From: Prochilodus magdalenae
Taxonomy: Eukaryota; Chordata; Actinopteri; Characiformes; Prochilodontidae
NCBI GenBank assembly: GCA_024036415.1
Contig: JAMWET010002911.1
Coordinates: 124,001 to 188,000 of the forward strand
DNA: 64,000 bases
Reading direction: 5' to 3'
Shown here: positions 13,001 to 25,199 of the stretch, in pieces
How the letters are laid out: the number at the start of each line of letters is the position of its first letter
Numbering within the stretch: position 1 is the stretch's first letter
The notes under the pieces: generated by a model
Told to the model about the DNA's origin: nothing
The model's input: only the letters and a program-made list of their open reading frames with translations
The model's database searches: none
Made by a program: the position numbers and the translations under genes

Positions 13001-16000
13001 TAATATACTTCTGTCCCGATCACATCATTTCTTATTTCTAATGCTTATTAACAGTGATCTTGTGGTATTTGCTGGATGTATGAAGAACAACATTGGAACC
13101 TGAAAACCTAAACCAAACATCATATGCGTTTAGCAGTTGGTAAGGATGACACATTCCTTTTACCAAACAGGATTTTATGTGGAGAAAGTGCTGTGTAGAG
13201 TTAAGCTATGACAATCAATCTCGATGCTGGAATCAATGATTCAGAAAGTAGCCAAATCATAGTATCATTCTCACCTGCTCCCTGGAGAATATGATATAAA
13301 CACAGCATTTCGTTGTTCAAATAACGTATACACTGTAACAACATACATCCAGTGACAAACTCGTGATGTGTGTTTAATAATATACCCTGACAGTAATATA
13401 TGCCTTGTATGTTACAAGTTAGGAAAACTCAAGCCAGTCAGATTTCTTGAAGCAGCCACAGAGTGCATAGGATGAAAAACTGTATTTACATCGTCATGCA
13501 TGAATAATGACAGTTTAGTATCCTGAGTCCAGCAGATGCAACCAGAACAAATCAACAGCAATGGTGGATTATACGTGCAGAAATTTACCTTTCCAGGTTG
13601 TGAAGGAGACGTTGGCACTTTCATTCCCTTTCCAATCATCTGTCACTGAGCACTGAAGATATTAATCTTCAAATGAGGCTAAAATTGGCTTCCTATTTAC
13701 CAGCCTTTTTAGTGAATGTTCTGTTCCAAATGCTACAGCTTGTACACGCATTGGCAGACTGTGTGGAACTGTACTTTTGAGGCTGAAAAGAGGATGCTTT
13801 TTCATACCGATTTCAAAGAAGTTCTGGCTGGCTGCTCGACTTTAAACAAAGCTGAAATTCGATACCTAATCGCCAGCTTCCTAACTGAATATTCCATTCC
13901 CAGCACCATTTAAGCTGGAACGGACAATTAGCAGAACAACTAGTGAACAGGACACCAATTTGAATGTCCAAACAGATTCTAGACAACCTTATTGCAAATA
14001 AGTTTTTGTTGTGTACTCTGCACATTTCACTCCAGATTTCTCAGACCTTTGATAATACTGAGGCTTCACACAGTTCAGTACCTTCATAAATCCAACACCA
14101 ATCTGAAGGTAGCCACCACGCTGTGTGGTTTCATCTGCTGAAAATCAGATCATGTTAAACTGACAGTTCCATAGTGACCTACAACTTTACATTTTCCTTT
14201 GTGTTTCTTTGAGGTACATTTTATTTTCCTATTTCAACATGCTCCACAAACATTTCATGAAAGCACCATAAAAAACAGCCTTTTTTCCGAGGGCCAAAAC
14301 ATGTGTGTAAATAGGTGTGTAAGACTGCATCTGGACAGTTTTCTCCCCTATCCAAGGGCTTATTCACATAAAACCCTGTTTCTAAAAAAGTGGAATGCTG
14401 TGCAAAATAGAAATAAAAATAGAATAATGTGCATTTTTTAAATTAAAAATAGTACAATGACAGCATATCAAATGTTTTTGTTAATACATGACCATCAATT
14501 CGAAGCCAGCAACTTGTTTAAAAAACATTTAAGAGCATGCCCACTGTGACGCACCTCCTCGTCTTTGTTTTCTCATTCTTGCTTTATATTTTAGCTGCTC
14601 AACAGTTCTATATCTACACTGTCATATTTTTGCCTTTCATAATGTAGCAGATGTTTTCAGTGAGTGGCAGAGCTGGACTGAAGGCCTGTCCTCTCAGAAG
14701 ACACTGGCCTGTTGATGGTGGCTTGATTTTGGTAGTTGTGTTCAACTTACATGGTTGTTGTTTTTTCTTCCCTCATGACCAGCAGTATGTTAACTTTGAT
14801 AGAAATGTTGTGTTACCAACAAATCCAGTACACTTCAATCTGTTGTCTAAGCACATGAACAAATTGTTTAGTTTATAGTAGTAGTAGTATGACTATAGTA
14901 ATAGTCATAATGAAGCCCCAAAAAAGCAGTTCAATATAAATTTCTCTGAGATCAATATGTGCGTGACTATCAGATAAATTCTCCCTATATCATTAGATTA
15001 AAAGGAATGCTAGCATACTTCTACAAAAGCAAAAAAGTCAGGGAATCCACAATGCAGAGCCACGCTCTGATTATAAAGTTATGGTAAAAGAGATGAAACA
15101 TTATTACATCAAGCATCTAAGGAACAGAATTTCATTTTTAGAGAAGCTGTGGTATGTAACTTTTAGTAGTTAGGATTCTCCCGGGGGGGAAAACAGTGAA
15201 AGATTAGGGAACTCACTTGTAAGGATCTTCCATGTCTTCTTTTCATCGTCATAATACTGCACAAGATTACTGGGGAGGCGGTCAGGTCCTGGGGGTAGAC
15301 CACCAACCAGGAGGAGCATTTTTTTGTTGGAACGAATCCTGAAATATTAAAAGGTAAAAGGAGATGAGAATAAGAACTAACATTATTTGTATTCCAAAAA
15401 CATGAATGTACAGTGGAATGGATAAACAGACGTCTAATCAGCTCTAATGTTTGGTATTAACTTGGTTGGTTAAAGCTGTTACTGTTTTTATAATAATAAT
15501 GGAAAGCTCATTTGTTATCATTAGTAATTCTAGACAGTTTGTATACTGTGCAAACAATTATTTTAAAAAATCAAAGATTAGCTAATATTCAGCTATTCTT
15601 CACCATTTCCTATAATTTTACTTTTAGGTTAACTTCACCGGTATCTGTAATCTATCATGTAACCTATTTCACATCCTTTCACTATTCCTGACTCTAATCT
15701 TAAATGCAATAGACTTAGTTTTATCAATTACTTTCACTAGATCTCTGACATATGACTGCAATATATGTAAAAAATAACAACAACAAAAAAAACACAATAG
15801 AAATGCCGTCTTTACCAGCTTTAAAATAGACCATTTCAAAGATTAACAATGATTATGAGTTCTGAAGGAAAACATACTGCATTTAATAGTTTACACAACA
15901 AAAAGTATTGGATCTTGTTCTAACTTAGTCCTACTTGTTGCTGGGTAAAGAGTGCTGGATAACCAGTTACAAACCTCTATAGCTCCATATAAGTGTTTAT

Positions 16001-18186
16001 CTAGAACTTGAATATGCAAGTCAGCTTGAGATTTGGCATAGCAACCAGATAGAAAAACTGTACTAGCTATTTTAATTACAGCTTTGACCTGCCAAAAAGT
16101 TATGTTGTTAGTGGTAAATTGTGGCATTAGGAAACAAATTTCAGGTTTTGGGCCCAAACACCTTTGCTGGGTCAATGGATTAAATTACAAACAAGCAGTC
16201 AGAACCCCAGACCAACATCAGCTATGTCAGCAGGTGCAAATGGAGAGCCCAGGTGCAGAAGCAAAATACCATCCACTGTTGCTGTCTTAGATGAAGCAAG
16301 ATTGTGTTGCTGTGATACTTCATCAAGTGACTGAACATGTTTTTTAAAACTGTTATAACAATAATATCAGAAATATATTTAATATTAGACCATTTATGCA
16401 ACTGTAACTGGCAACTTTTAGGTTCTTACAATACCTGTCCATTTATTAGTGGTGTTTTTTACTAATTCAATACATTGCTGCATGTCACCACTTTCAGAAC
16501 AAATGCTATATCAAAATGTTTATACTTACACATTCAGTATAAGTTTATGCAAAAATGAAAGTGAGCCATATAGACTGTTTCAATGTGTTTACATTATGTA
16601 AATCACAGCTAGTAGTTTTAAATCATGCAAGATGAATACTGAAAACATTTATAATGGTAAGGTTCTGTTCTGACAGTGCCAGTATGAAAATCAGTCAAGT
16701 AGTCATTACTGTACCTTTTCCACTCAATCTAAAATCCTTCTTTGCACATTTACTTTGTGTTACTATTACCACCTTTTAACATGTACTGTATCAATCTAAT
16801 ACTGACATGACATAACCTCTAAATGTGGATAATACTGACAGTGATTTTAGTTACATGTCCTATCTTATTTTCTACACAACATGACACATAACAAAACAAC
16901 ACAAATTGTGTGTAAATGTCCAGAACACAGATAATCATGCATTCCATTAAACCGCTCTATCATACAGTCATCTTTGAGTCCATTTTATGTAAACCAATGT
17001 CTATACGAGATTTTAAAAGATTTTATTGACTGCATGTGGCTTAAACAAAACAACTTCCCAACTCTATCTAATAAATGCAAAACACTGACAATAGCACAAC
17101 TACAAGAAGAGCCCATGATTTTATCTCTCAAGCCAAACTAAAACTTAATATGTTCTATTGATGTTGAGATATATGAAAGATATATGATATTTTACATACA
17201 TGTACGAACTTTTCTACAATCTGAGAAATAAGTATGAAATTACACCACACCCTCCATACATTCAAACAGTTAATCAACACATACTGTTTCTAAGTGATGT
17301 GAGTGTACCTGCTGGCAGTGGTCTGTCTGCAGTGCTGTCTGAAGGGCATCAGGTGATAGTTCATGGCGTCCAGCAGGAGCTTTTGACACACGGGGTCGCT
17401 CCTCATGAAGTCCACAGATTGCACCCTCTCCACCAGCTCCGGGGCCGGGATAAGGGCGAAGCGGAGCCGCTTCATGAGGTCCGGGGCGTAATGCATTCTC
17501 GTCTCACGATCGTGCTCCAGCCACAGGACAGACATCTGAAAGAGAGCCAGCTCCGACTCCACGGGGGGCGGCAGGGCGTCCAGCATGGCGCACATCTCTT
17601 CGAAGTTCAGCAGCAGCACGTCCTCCACCAGATACTTGTTAGCAAGCTTTTTGGTCTCATCCAGCCCGTGCAGGGCGGCGATCTTGCAGATCTGCTTGTA
17701 GTTCTGCACTGAGATCTGGTCGTTGAGGAACTGCACGCTGAGCTTGGTGATCTGGGGGATGTTGAGAATTTTGCTGACAGATAGCACCTCCTCCACCGTG
17801 TCCAGCGACAGGGTCACGTTAGCAGTGTACAGATACTCCAGCACCAGCCGCAGACCGATGGAGGAACAGCCCTGCAGCACCAGGTTGTTGATGGAGCGCG
17901 GGCTGGGCAGGAGCTTGTCGTCTGGGGAGGACGAGGGAGTGCCGCCGCTGCCCTGGTCCTTGCCACTGCCAAGCCCCTCGCTGTTCAGCATGTGTGTGGA
18001 AAAAAGAGACCTAAAGTACTGCGAGCAGGAGGCAAGCACTGCTTTGTGGCAGTGGAATTGTTGTCCCTGAGCCGTCAGAGTCACATCGCAGAACAGCTGC
18101 TTCCTCCACAGCAGGTTCAGCCCATGCAGCAGTGTGTCGCTGTGAGTCGGGTCAAACGTGGAGGTCCGGTCACCCGATCTGGACAT
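3909..18186 (-). CDS. klhl14: Kelch-like protein 14 (Printor), complete spliced CDS, 605 aa
   Basis: Eight coding exons join in phase: 18186-17309, 15338-15217, 8564-8475, 8350-8272, 8179-7989, 7813-7655, 4647-4490, 4049-3909 (1818 nt with TGA). Every intron is GT-AG. Residues about 21-155 form a BTB domain interrupted by a Ser/Gly/Pro-rich insert (about 64-98), followed by BACK (about 160-280) and six kelch blades from about residue 298, each with a Gly-Gly turn (LLVGG, LLLGG, YVIGG, YISGG, YAIGG, YLVGG). The start MSRSGDRTSTF and end match mammalian KLHL14 as I remember it (about 628 aa); the fish protein is shorter mainly in the insert. Kelch-like proteins of this type usually bring substrates to Cullin-3 ubiquitin ligase, and mammalian KLHL14 was described as a torsinA partner. 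The upstream neighbour is ccdc178, same strand, as in human. Identification is confident; function in fish is inferred. Confidence 0.93.
4490..4647 (-). CDS. klhl14: klhl14 coding exon 7
   Basis: 158 nt with acceptor at 4649-4648 and donor ATG/GTAAAT at 4489. It encodes FSHLDVMLVECYDP through YLVGGYSWSM. A Tc1-like relic begins about 60 nt upstream of its acceptor. Confidence 0.93.
4700..5530 (+). mobile_element. Tc1-like relic, shared family copy 1 (klhl14 intron)
   Basis: Begins with GGAATCAATCAACAGGAAGG and ends near GAGACACTACTTTTGTATGC, the ends shared with copies at 25200-25900, 34125-34730 and 55850-56385. Inside, a frame reads FSDKTCFCL, the DESRF region of a Tc1 transposase in decayed form. 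It sits about 60 nt from the exon 7 acceptor. Confidence 0.75.
5531..6794. other. klhl14 intron 6, unassigned part
   Basis: AT-rich intron sequence. Apart from the CTCF-like motif I see no gene or repeat of known class. Confidence 0.55.
6180..6193 (+). promoter_or_regulatory. CTCF-like core motif
   Basis: CCACTAGGGGGCAG closely matches the vertebrate CTCF core. It lies in klhl14 intron 6. A single motif match without occupancy data. Confidence 0.4.
6795..7135 (+). repeat. hAT-like/MITE-type repeat, copy B
   Basis: Shows the same ordered blocks as copy A: AACTCC-AACAGCAC, CTAACACACC, CTGCAGTGCTGAGAATGATC, and GTGCAC near the end. Divergent but collinear. Confidence 0.7.
7655..7813 (-). CDS. 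klhl14: klhl14 coding exon 6
   Basis: 159 nt with acceptor at 7815-7814 and donor AAG/GTATAA at 7654. It encodes GGVHNGEYVSWLYCYDPVMD through YAIGGNHLK. Confidence 0.93.
7989..8179 (-). CDS. klhl14: klhl14 coding exon 5
   Basis: 191 nt with acceptor at 8181-8180 and donor CAG/GTAGGA at 7988. It encodes two blade segments including YVIGGRNETGYLSS and HAGAVHNGKIYIS. Confidence 0.93.
8272..8350 (-). CDS. klhl14: klhl14 coding exon 4
   Basis: 79 nt with acceptor at 8352-8351 and donor AG/GTATGA at 8271. It encodes KHSTNFVSRYDPRFNSWIQL and following residues. The flanking introns are short (124 and 92 nt). Confidence 0.93.
8475..8564 (-). CDS. klhl14: klhl14 coding exon 3
   Basis: 90 nt between GCAG at 8568-8565 and G/GTAAAT at 8474. 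It encodes a kelch blade segment ending GGEDQWNPN, as in the family. Confidence 0.93.
9390..9815 (+). mobile_element. L2-type LINE 3' end, 5'-truncated
   Basis: Collinear with 60830-61200 (TGTGCAGTCTGATGCT, ACATTTATTCCTCTACC-like blocks, TTCCTCTCAAGGTTTCTTCC). It ends in a tail of GATATGACTT repeats after TATAAAAATACATTTT, typical of L2-group LINE 3' ends. Contains only 3' UTR, so the copy is truncated. Confidence 0.75.
10700..11910 (-). mobile_element. Possible LTR-type element with non-autonomous interior
   Basis: Two minus-strand direct repeats begin TGTCACGGTTTTCCCAGCAT (11905) and TGTCACAGTTTTCTCCTGCA (about 10722), as LTR 5' ends would. The interior is repetitive and Gln/Pro/Phe-rich in translation (LQFPAQ-like motifs near 11100-11190) with no recognisable pol domain. 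The class is tentative; ORFs here should not be taken as host genes. Confidence 0.4.
15217..15338 (-). CDS. klhl14: klhl14 coding exon 2
   Basis: 122 nt, acceptor AG at 15340-15339 and donor A/GTGAGT at 15216. It encodes the BACK-kelch linker and first blade (starts IRSNKKMLLLVGG). Incoming phase 2 and outgoing phase 1 fit both neighbours. Confidence 0.93.
15339..17308. other. klhl14 intron 1 (coding part)
   Basis: 1.97-kb AT-rich intron. A frame at 15891-16175 has no family resemblance. Nothing else supported. Confidence 0.7.
17309..18186 (-). CDS. klhl14: klhl14 coding exon 1 (BTB-BACK)
   Basis: This single 878-nt exon encodes residues 1-292 plus two bases, so the whole BTB and BACK region has no intron. 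The ATG at 18186-18184 is chosen because MSRSGDRTSTFD is the family N-terminus. An in-frame ATG at 18243 would add 19 residues unlike the family and lies upstream of a likely splice acceptor. The donor is CAG/GTACAC at 17309/17308. The exon is clearly GC- and CpG-richer than its flanks. Confidence 0.93.
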
Positions 18187-19021
18187 GACTTTGGAGCTGC
18201 TCACGCCTCCTACAAGTAAACAATGTCGGAGCCATTGGTGCACTTACTGCAAGTTTCGATTTCTGAATAAAACAATAGTCACTCTTGTTCAGCTGTTGTC
18301 GGACTTAAGTTTTAATGACTGCAAAGCCTACGGGTAGTCGGGTAGCCAGAGCCGAGCTACATTAAATCAAAGTATGCGTATCAGTAGCGTGCTGTGCAGT
18401 GGCCGTGTAACCTGCACTGCAATGATGAAACAAGAATAAAGTCCACTTAGCTAGATGCTACCTTCTTTGTGTTTCCTTCATTCAGTCACTCGTGACCAGC
18501 TCATCTCAAATGGACCCTGCGGGCTAAAGCGCATTGTCAAAACAAACTAACCACATAGCGTACTGCAGCAACTTCACTTCGGCGCGGAGGCAAACCAGAT
18601 CATGGTAAATCTATTTACATGAACGCCGGCTTTCAGTAACATCCAGGCTGGATTGTGAACCCGTCTTACAGCTATCTTGCCACACACCCCGCTAACACAG
18701 GCATTCGCGTTCGATGTACGTACGCAGACCGATACAAAAGCAATTAGTTCGTCTCCGGCGACCACCACAAAAAGCGCCTCTCCGTCGACGACGCGAGTTT
18801 CAAGGAAATATTCGATAAGGTAAAATCTCCCCACCCCACCATTCGGCTCGGCGTCGTGTCGACACGTTCGTACGAGGACAAATATATCACCCAAACCGAC
18901 GTGCCGCGGCTAAACTTGACACCTTCTACCACTTTCGCCGTCGCCACATTCTTCCTTCAGGCGCCTGGCACGGCTAAACGACGCTAGCAAGCAGCCCTCA
19001 CAACACACGGCAAAACTTACC
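18187..19021 (-). other. klhl14: klhl14 5' leader with probable UTR intron (about 18210-19021)
   Basis: On the minus strand a CAG/GTAAGT donor has its GT at 19020-19019. A pyrimidine-rich acceptor ends in AG at 18211-18210, 23 nt before the ATG-proximal sequence. Together they imply a non-coding exon ending at 19021 and a leader exon beginning at 18209. The region between, especially 18560-18960, is CpG-rich and fits promoter-proximal DNA. Inferred from splice motifs only. Confidence 0.5.
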
Positions 19022-19800
19022 TGACTTGAGAGAAAAGAAAGTAGCCTCTGTTCCTTAATGTTCTCACAGGACTTTCCTTTGTTCTCCTCAGTCTTTTCCT
19101 TTTTTATTAAAAAAAAAAGTCTACAGTCGGTCCTCCAACACAGTCAGTGAATCCAAGTCATACAGTCTTATTTCGCGTTATTTGTTGTCGTTGCTCATTT
19201 GTTCTTCGGAATTAACAAGAAGTGTGTGAGTCTGAGAGGGAGCTGTGCTTTCTGCAAGAGAAGAAGAAGAAGAAATATACGTGTGACAAATTATGCTACC
19301 AAGAAACAACACATCATTATCCTTGGGCCTGGGGCTCAGTGAGTCGTAACGAGAGTAATAGGAAATCCACGGTTGGGGAGAGAAACGGTCGTGCATGGCC
19401 GGTGGAGAGAGACCATGCAGGGGTATGGATGCTGGAGAGACTGGCAAAATTATGGCTCAAGGCTATTGTAAAAACTGTCGAGCGTAAATGACTGCGATTT
19501 CAAACATCTATGGAAAAAAGAAAAGAGGGGAGAAAAAAGGGGGCGAGAGAAAAAGCGAGTCTTTCCCTCGCCGTTATAGAGAGAACCGTCAAGTTTTAGT
19601 GCGCATTGCTAATTAGTCAATTTCTCTGTGCCTTCACAGCCCGACGACTTCGCTGCTGAGCTGAAACTGCTAATTTCTGGGACCAGCCTTTTTTTGGCTG
19701 AGAACGGGATGGATGAATGGCTTGTCTCGCACAAATGACAAAAAGCCCCTGCCTTAATCTCCATCGCCAAAATAACCCACCCCATCTTATTCTTTTTTGC
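19021..19800 (-). promoter_or_regulatory. Probable klhl14 promoter and first non-coding exon
   Basis: Sequence upstream of the inferred first donor stays relatively CpG-containing, with CT-rich tracts on the minus strand and a motif-dense block at about 19580-19800. No convincing TATA box or exact start site is visible, so the transcription start is not placed. Confidence 0.4.
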
Positions 19801-20092
19801 TAGTCCTTCAAAAGAAGCTACTTGAGGGAACTTTCTTTCTGTATAAACATTAAGAAAAAAAAAAGCAAAAAATGAAATACAAAAGAAAGAAATGTATTTT
19901 TGAAATAATCCTAATTGTTACAGTCTGCATGCAGTGTAGTTACTAAATCTAGTTACCACAAGTAGTGATCAAAACAGTAAAACAAAATAACATGTTTAGA
20001 TGAAGTATGCACTTGATGGTGGTTGTATTTGATGGTTGCAATAGTGTAAGGTCTTGTTGCCAATTGCATACTGAGATAAGATGTTTCAATCT

Positions 20093-20109
20093 GGGGGGGT
20101 GGGAGGGGG
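20093..20109 (+). other. G-quadruplex-type G tract
   Basis: Runs of 7, 3 and 5 guanines separated by single bases allow four runs of three. It lies about 1.1 kb upstream of the inferred klhl14 first exon. Confidence 0.4.
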
Positions 20110-21999
20110 TGGTGGTCATCATGTGTTATGTTCCCTTTAATATAGATCTACACTTTGTCTCCTTCTTGCTCTTTCAAATTCTTAGAAACCTAATTCCCAG
20201 AAGAAATTACACAGTAAAGCATGAATTATTTAAATTATTGATTATGCATGCCTGTATGACAACTTTACACATGGCCAAATATGGTTTACATTCTCAAAAG
20301 CAATGATACTCATCATACTCATACATCTTTGGCATTCCTTCTTCTGAGTATCATTTAAACTTCTATTCAGTATATTACCAGTATAGAATTGACTTCAAAT
20401 TAAAACTGAATTTAAAAGAAAGCAGTTGCTTGAGTGGTGTTACAATCTTTAAACTATAGCCAGTGCTTTATCTATAGATTTAAAAGGCATCTTGGATCTC
20501 TGTTGTCAAAAATGAACCAAAATATATCCATATCATAACATAAAGGTGGAGGGTGGAGTTACATTGCATTGGTGTACATGAATGTATCTGGGAGTTGCAG
20601 TCATAACATCTCCTCTGTATGTCATTCATATTATGGAATAACCTAGTAAATGCATATATAACCATCACTTCTACATTATTTTTAAATTTATGTAAACAAG
20701 GTTTTAAATATAAAATGTACATACTACATTACTATGAAGAATGGTATTAGCCAGTATTTTGTAGGCACGCTGTAGCTGAGCAAAATAAACTAGCATTAAC
20801 TTTTTTCTGAGCTGTATTTTTGGGGTTTTTTTTTTGGCTTCAAATACTTGAAACTCTATTTACATTTTACTAAGAGTAGCATCCGCTTTCATATTTCATT
20901 ACTACACATTCATTTCCTGTTTTTTCAGCTACAGCTGGAATAATTTCTATACAAATTTACCAAACCATCCATGTCCACCAACCTTTATCACACATGACTT
21001 CAAAATGAAGAAAAAAAGTACACTCCATAAACATAGATAAATAACACTTATTTAACAAATATAATAGAATGTTGTTATTATATTCTATGTTTTAACAAGC
21101 TTCATACAATGTGTTACTTAACTGTGCGGTTAGAAACTTACTGACAGGGTCAGTGAGGCCAGTGTCCAGCAAGCATTGACTGCCATGGGCCCTAGGGAGG
21201 CCTAGACCACAATGTCCTAGAGAGATCAAATGCTTGGAACAATCCACTGCAAAACCAAACATTAGATACATGGATAGCTATTAAATATGTACAAACAACT
21301 AAATGAATTAGAATAGATAGAAATATTAGAATAGAAATATTATCTGTTCTCAGGCCTTTCAAAATGTATGTGCTTGTTAACACATGGGATTTTGTTGTTG
21401 CAATTTATCATTATTATTATTAATATTATTATTTTAACAAAAAAAGAGGCTGCTTTTGTAAGTGGCTAGTGGGATACAGGGCATGTCACACAAGATATAA
21501 TCTAACAAGTAATAGATATAAACAAACATATAGATATAAACAAACAAGTAGATGTAAACACCTATTTAGATGTGGTTTGATGTTTGTCCGGATTGTGATA
21601 GGTGTAACCCTTTTACAACACTCAGTAATGTCAGAGTGTCCTAATAGTGATGAGTATTAATCAACTGAAAGGTGTTTTTTTTTTCATTCGTAGCTGCCTT
21701 TTTACATTTGCAGTTTTTAATGTAAACATATTATGCGGAATGGACCAACAGAAATAATCCAAAATGACTTATTATTACTTATTACATTAACTGATCTAAT
21801 GTTTTCCCCCTTATTTTAGAAAGTTACTGTTCTCAAGGCCAATTTATTAACAAATATTTCTAAGAGAAATGAATAAATACCAAACATAACTATAAACAAA
21901 CATGTACAAAATGTTCTGTCTATGATCTATGAGACACCTGAAATAAAATGGTAATTACGAATTCCCACATGTCCCTTAGTGAAGTATATCTGAGCTCTT

Positions 22000-22330
22000 T
22001 ACCAGAAGAAACTGCCGGACCAAATTGATATGATATTAGCCAATTCTCCGTTGACTTGTTATACCATCTGAGATGGCCGTCTCCAACTCTTTAAGCTTTG
22101 TCTAGCGTCTCAGTTCTCCTGAGGCCTGTGGACTTGAGATGGTGGGGCGTTCTGGGTGTGCCATGTTACAAAGAGGTGTAGAGTGAGCCTCATCATGTTA
22201 AAGCAGAGTCTGTGGACTTAATTAAACCCTCTGAGACTGCGAATCACTGAGAACATTTACAACTCTCTCTCCCCAACTGTTAAAACAACTCCTATTTATC
22301 GCTCACATTAAATAAGTGACGCTCATGAGT
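22000..22330. promoter_or_regulatory. Candidate conserved non-coding element
   Basis: Island of higher complexity and GC than its flanks, without ORF or known repeat. Judged by texture only. Confidence 0.2.
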
Positions 22331-24119
22331 GGAGTGGACCGATGGCCGCAAAACAGTAAATTACACCTCTGCTCTTCACCTCAGAAAGAGGTATGTGGAT
22401 AAATGTACAAATGCCTCTGAAGAAAAGAGATATATTTGAGATAATCCTGAGTACAAAATGTACAATACAAAATTAAACTATATCTCTGATCTTGACATAA
22501 CTTTAAATAAAACAGTTCGGGATTGCCAAAAATATGAGCAAATTCCCTCTGCATATCATATAACAATTATCACTGTTATCAATAATGTAAAACTGTGAGA
22601 ACAACAGCACCTTGTGTCAGGATGAGAGTGCTCCACCTTTTTCTTGGTCAAGACAAGCATTCAAGCTCATAAGACGGACAACTAGGACACCTGAGTGAAC
22701 TTGGCTATTGTAGGCTGAGAATAAACTGTAACACTGTAAGTGGACTATTTTACCAAATTATGTCAAAGTTTAAAACATGAACTTTTAACCAAAATACTTT
22801 TGGCCTTAAATGGCACTATGCCTTACTTAGGTTTATTTTACTAAGTGACTGAACATTGAGTTATAACACTAGCGATACTTACCAGAGGTTACCAGATGTT
22901 TGGCAATTTTGGCTAATTTAGAGCATAACTCAAAAATGCTAGCCAGTTCATGATTAGCAAACACAACTTTGAAAAGTTGTACACATATAAAATCATAGTA
23001 TTTTTTATATTAATCTGAGAAAATATGTTTCGGTAGTGATATTTTTTAAGATTACACACTGATTATTAGACTTTGAAACACATATACTTTAAAACAATGG
23101 GATCTAACTGCTTACCATGTGGCCATGACAGGAGTGACAGGAATGCAGTCTCACATCATGGTCTAAAATGCAGGGTATGACTAAAACAGAGCTCCAACAA
23201 TGAACTAAATATCTATGGTCTGAATGCTGACTATGGGTCTTCAATTTGTACTAATTTGGACGAAAAGCATCATATAAGATTGAAGCACCTGATACACCTG
23301 ATCAATTGAATGACTTTTGTTTGTCTCAAAACTCTAATTACACCTACGGACACACCTACTGACAGTGAAAACAGTTAACAATAACATTGTGTTTCGTTTA
23401 CTTACTATCATTAAGTGAAAACACACATCTAGCTCAGGGACCCTTTCTGACATTGTGTTTCTCTCAGAAATATGTCACAGTACAGGAGCTAAATGTGTTA
23501 TGAATTTTGATTCTTGTTCAATTAAAATGCTCACTGTGTGATTTTTTTCCCCTCAAAGTTTAAATCCTACTTACAATCATATTTCAAAAATAACCCTAAT
23601 ACTAGTTCAAGGTAGTTTATCACTGTCCCCATATATTTACTTTCTTAACAAGACATCCAGGAAATGGTAACTGAGAAGGGAAAAACTCTCCTAACTCTAA
23701 TGTATGTTACTGTAACAAGATTTATTAAAAATAATTTTGGACAATTTCTATTGGCTTATTCTTCACACAATGCTAAGAACAGCTATAGCATTTAAATGCT
23801 ATGAGATTTTAATATACCCATGACATTATTCCTTTTTAATATGGTACAGGAATGAAAATGAACAGAAACCAGCTTTCTTTACAGGAAATGCTTATACCTA
23901 CACACATCTGAAACATATATTTTCTTCACATGTTGTAGGACACACACACTTTCACTGCACAAGAATCCAACAAACAGGGAATACATAAAAAAGAGACAAT
24001 GGGTACTGGAAAGGCAGAGAGAGGGAGAGGAGTGTGGAAGGAGTGAAAGTTAGTAGCTGAAACTCCTCCAGGCATATTTCCTTTGGCTGACTGCAGAGGG
24101 GAGAGTATGCTAAGATAGA

Positions 24120-24320
24120 AAGTATTATTTTCCTAAATGGAAGGTGTCAGATGGTCACGCTGGGGTGATCGGCTGTTCAAGATCACCGCTTCCCATCTGC
24201 AATTTGTGACGTGTGAAAGATTCAGCCCAAATGTGCTCACAAACTGGAAATCTGCAGCACTTTTTCTTATCGCCTCCAAGCAAGATAACCAGCTGCTTTA
24301 CAGATCAGGGAACATATCAT
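24120..24320. promoter_or_regulatory. Candidate conserved non-coding element
   Basis: Motif-dense block with GATA-type (TTATCG, AGATAAC) and TGACG-containing sequence between AT-rich flanks. No repeat resemblance. Texture only. Confidence 0.22.
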
Positions 24321-25199
24321 ATTAATATCATGGAGTGCTGCGATATCATCTTGTTTGTAGAAATATTTTTGTTAACTAAGTGTGGTGGGATGGCAACCTT
24401 CAGAAAGTAGCATTTTTTGGGGGGTGAGGGGTGGTTAGGTATCAGCACTTGGAAAAAGTGCATTTCTTCCCACAAAATCTGAAATAACATATGTTAAAAA
24501 CGATTAAGGTTAAACCTTTGTAGTAAATCTGAATATGTGAACCTTCCATGCATTCTAATATATTAGGATTCAGATTTTAAATGTTGAACATGATTGAAAT
24601 TATTGTTGTAATTACTCATATATGTCCATTATTACCTGTATTTGTGTTGATTCTGACCTTATAAAATTGCATAATTCCTCACTAAATCCACAATAAGGAC
24701 AAAATACCAGACTCCCAAATACATCATGATATTTTCCATTTGCAGTATACTTTGTAATATGCTAAAATTCATCAAACTTTTCTTTTAATGTGACATATGG
24801 CATAGCTTATATCACTACTTGCATAATGTTGACCAGATTATTATTTATACAATTCATGTTTGTAAAATCATTTAAATGTCTGATTTAACCAAACACTCAG
24901 AGAACATCTTATGTTGGTCAAGATATCGAGAGTATATTGTGCAGCCATGCCCAACATGCAATTTTTTCAACATGCACATCCTCATGATTCCTCTTTTCTC
25001 TCATATTCCTCACCACTACTCTACAAAAATGTGTCTGTTATCAAAGGCTTGGTGCTAATTCAATGATCAGCATGGATTAGCTCTGATTATGTATCTCAAT
25101 TCGGACACAACGTATTATTTCCTCACACTATACACTGTGTACTTCACTATCAAATTGGTGTTGGGTAATTGGTTTTATAGGGAATAATAATGTTACCAG

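Larger units (their letters stand above)
8565..15216. other. klhl14 intron 2
   Basis: 6.65-kb intron. It carries the L2 end (9390-9815) and the LTR-like element (10700-11910). The rest, including 12000-15200, is AT-rich with no recognisable genes; a weak tRNA-SINE-like box B occurs near 12745. Confidence 0.7.

Noticed and set aside
17200..17712. 170-codon plus-strand ORF
   Set aside because: It is the antisense shadow of the GC-rich BTB-BACK exon of klhl14; His/Leu/Gln-rich and without family resemblance.
18574..18947. Overlapping minus ORFs upstream of klhl14
   Set aside because: They lie in the inferred CpG-rich leader intron; open frames are expected from composition and no domain is visible.
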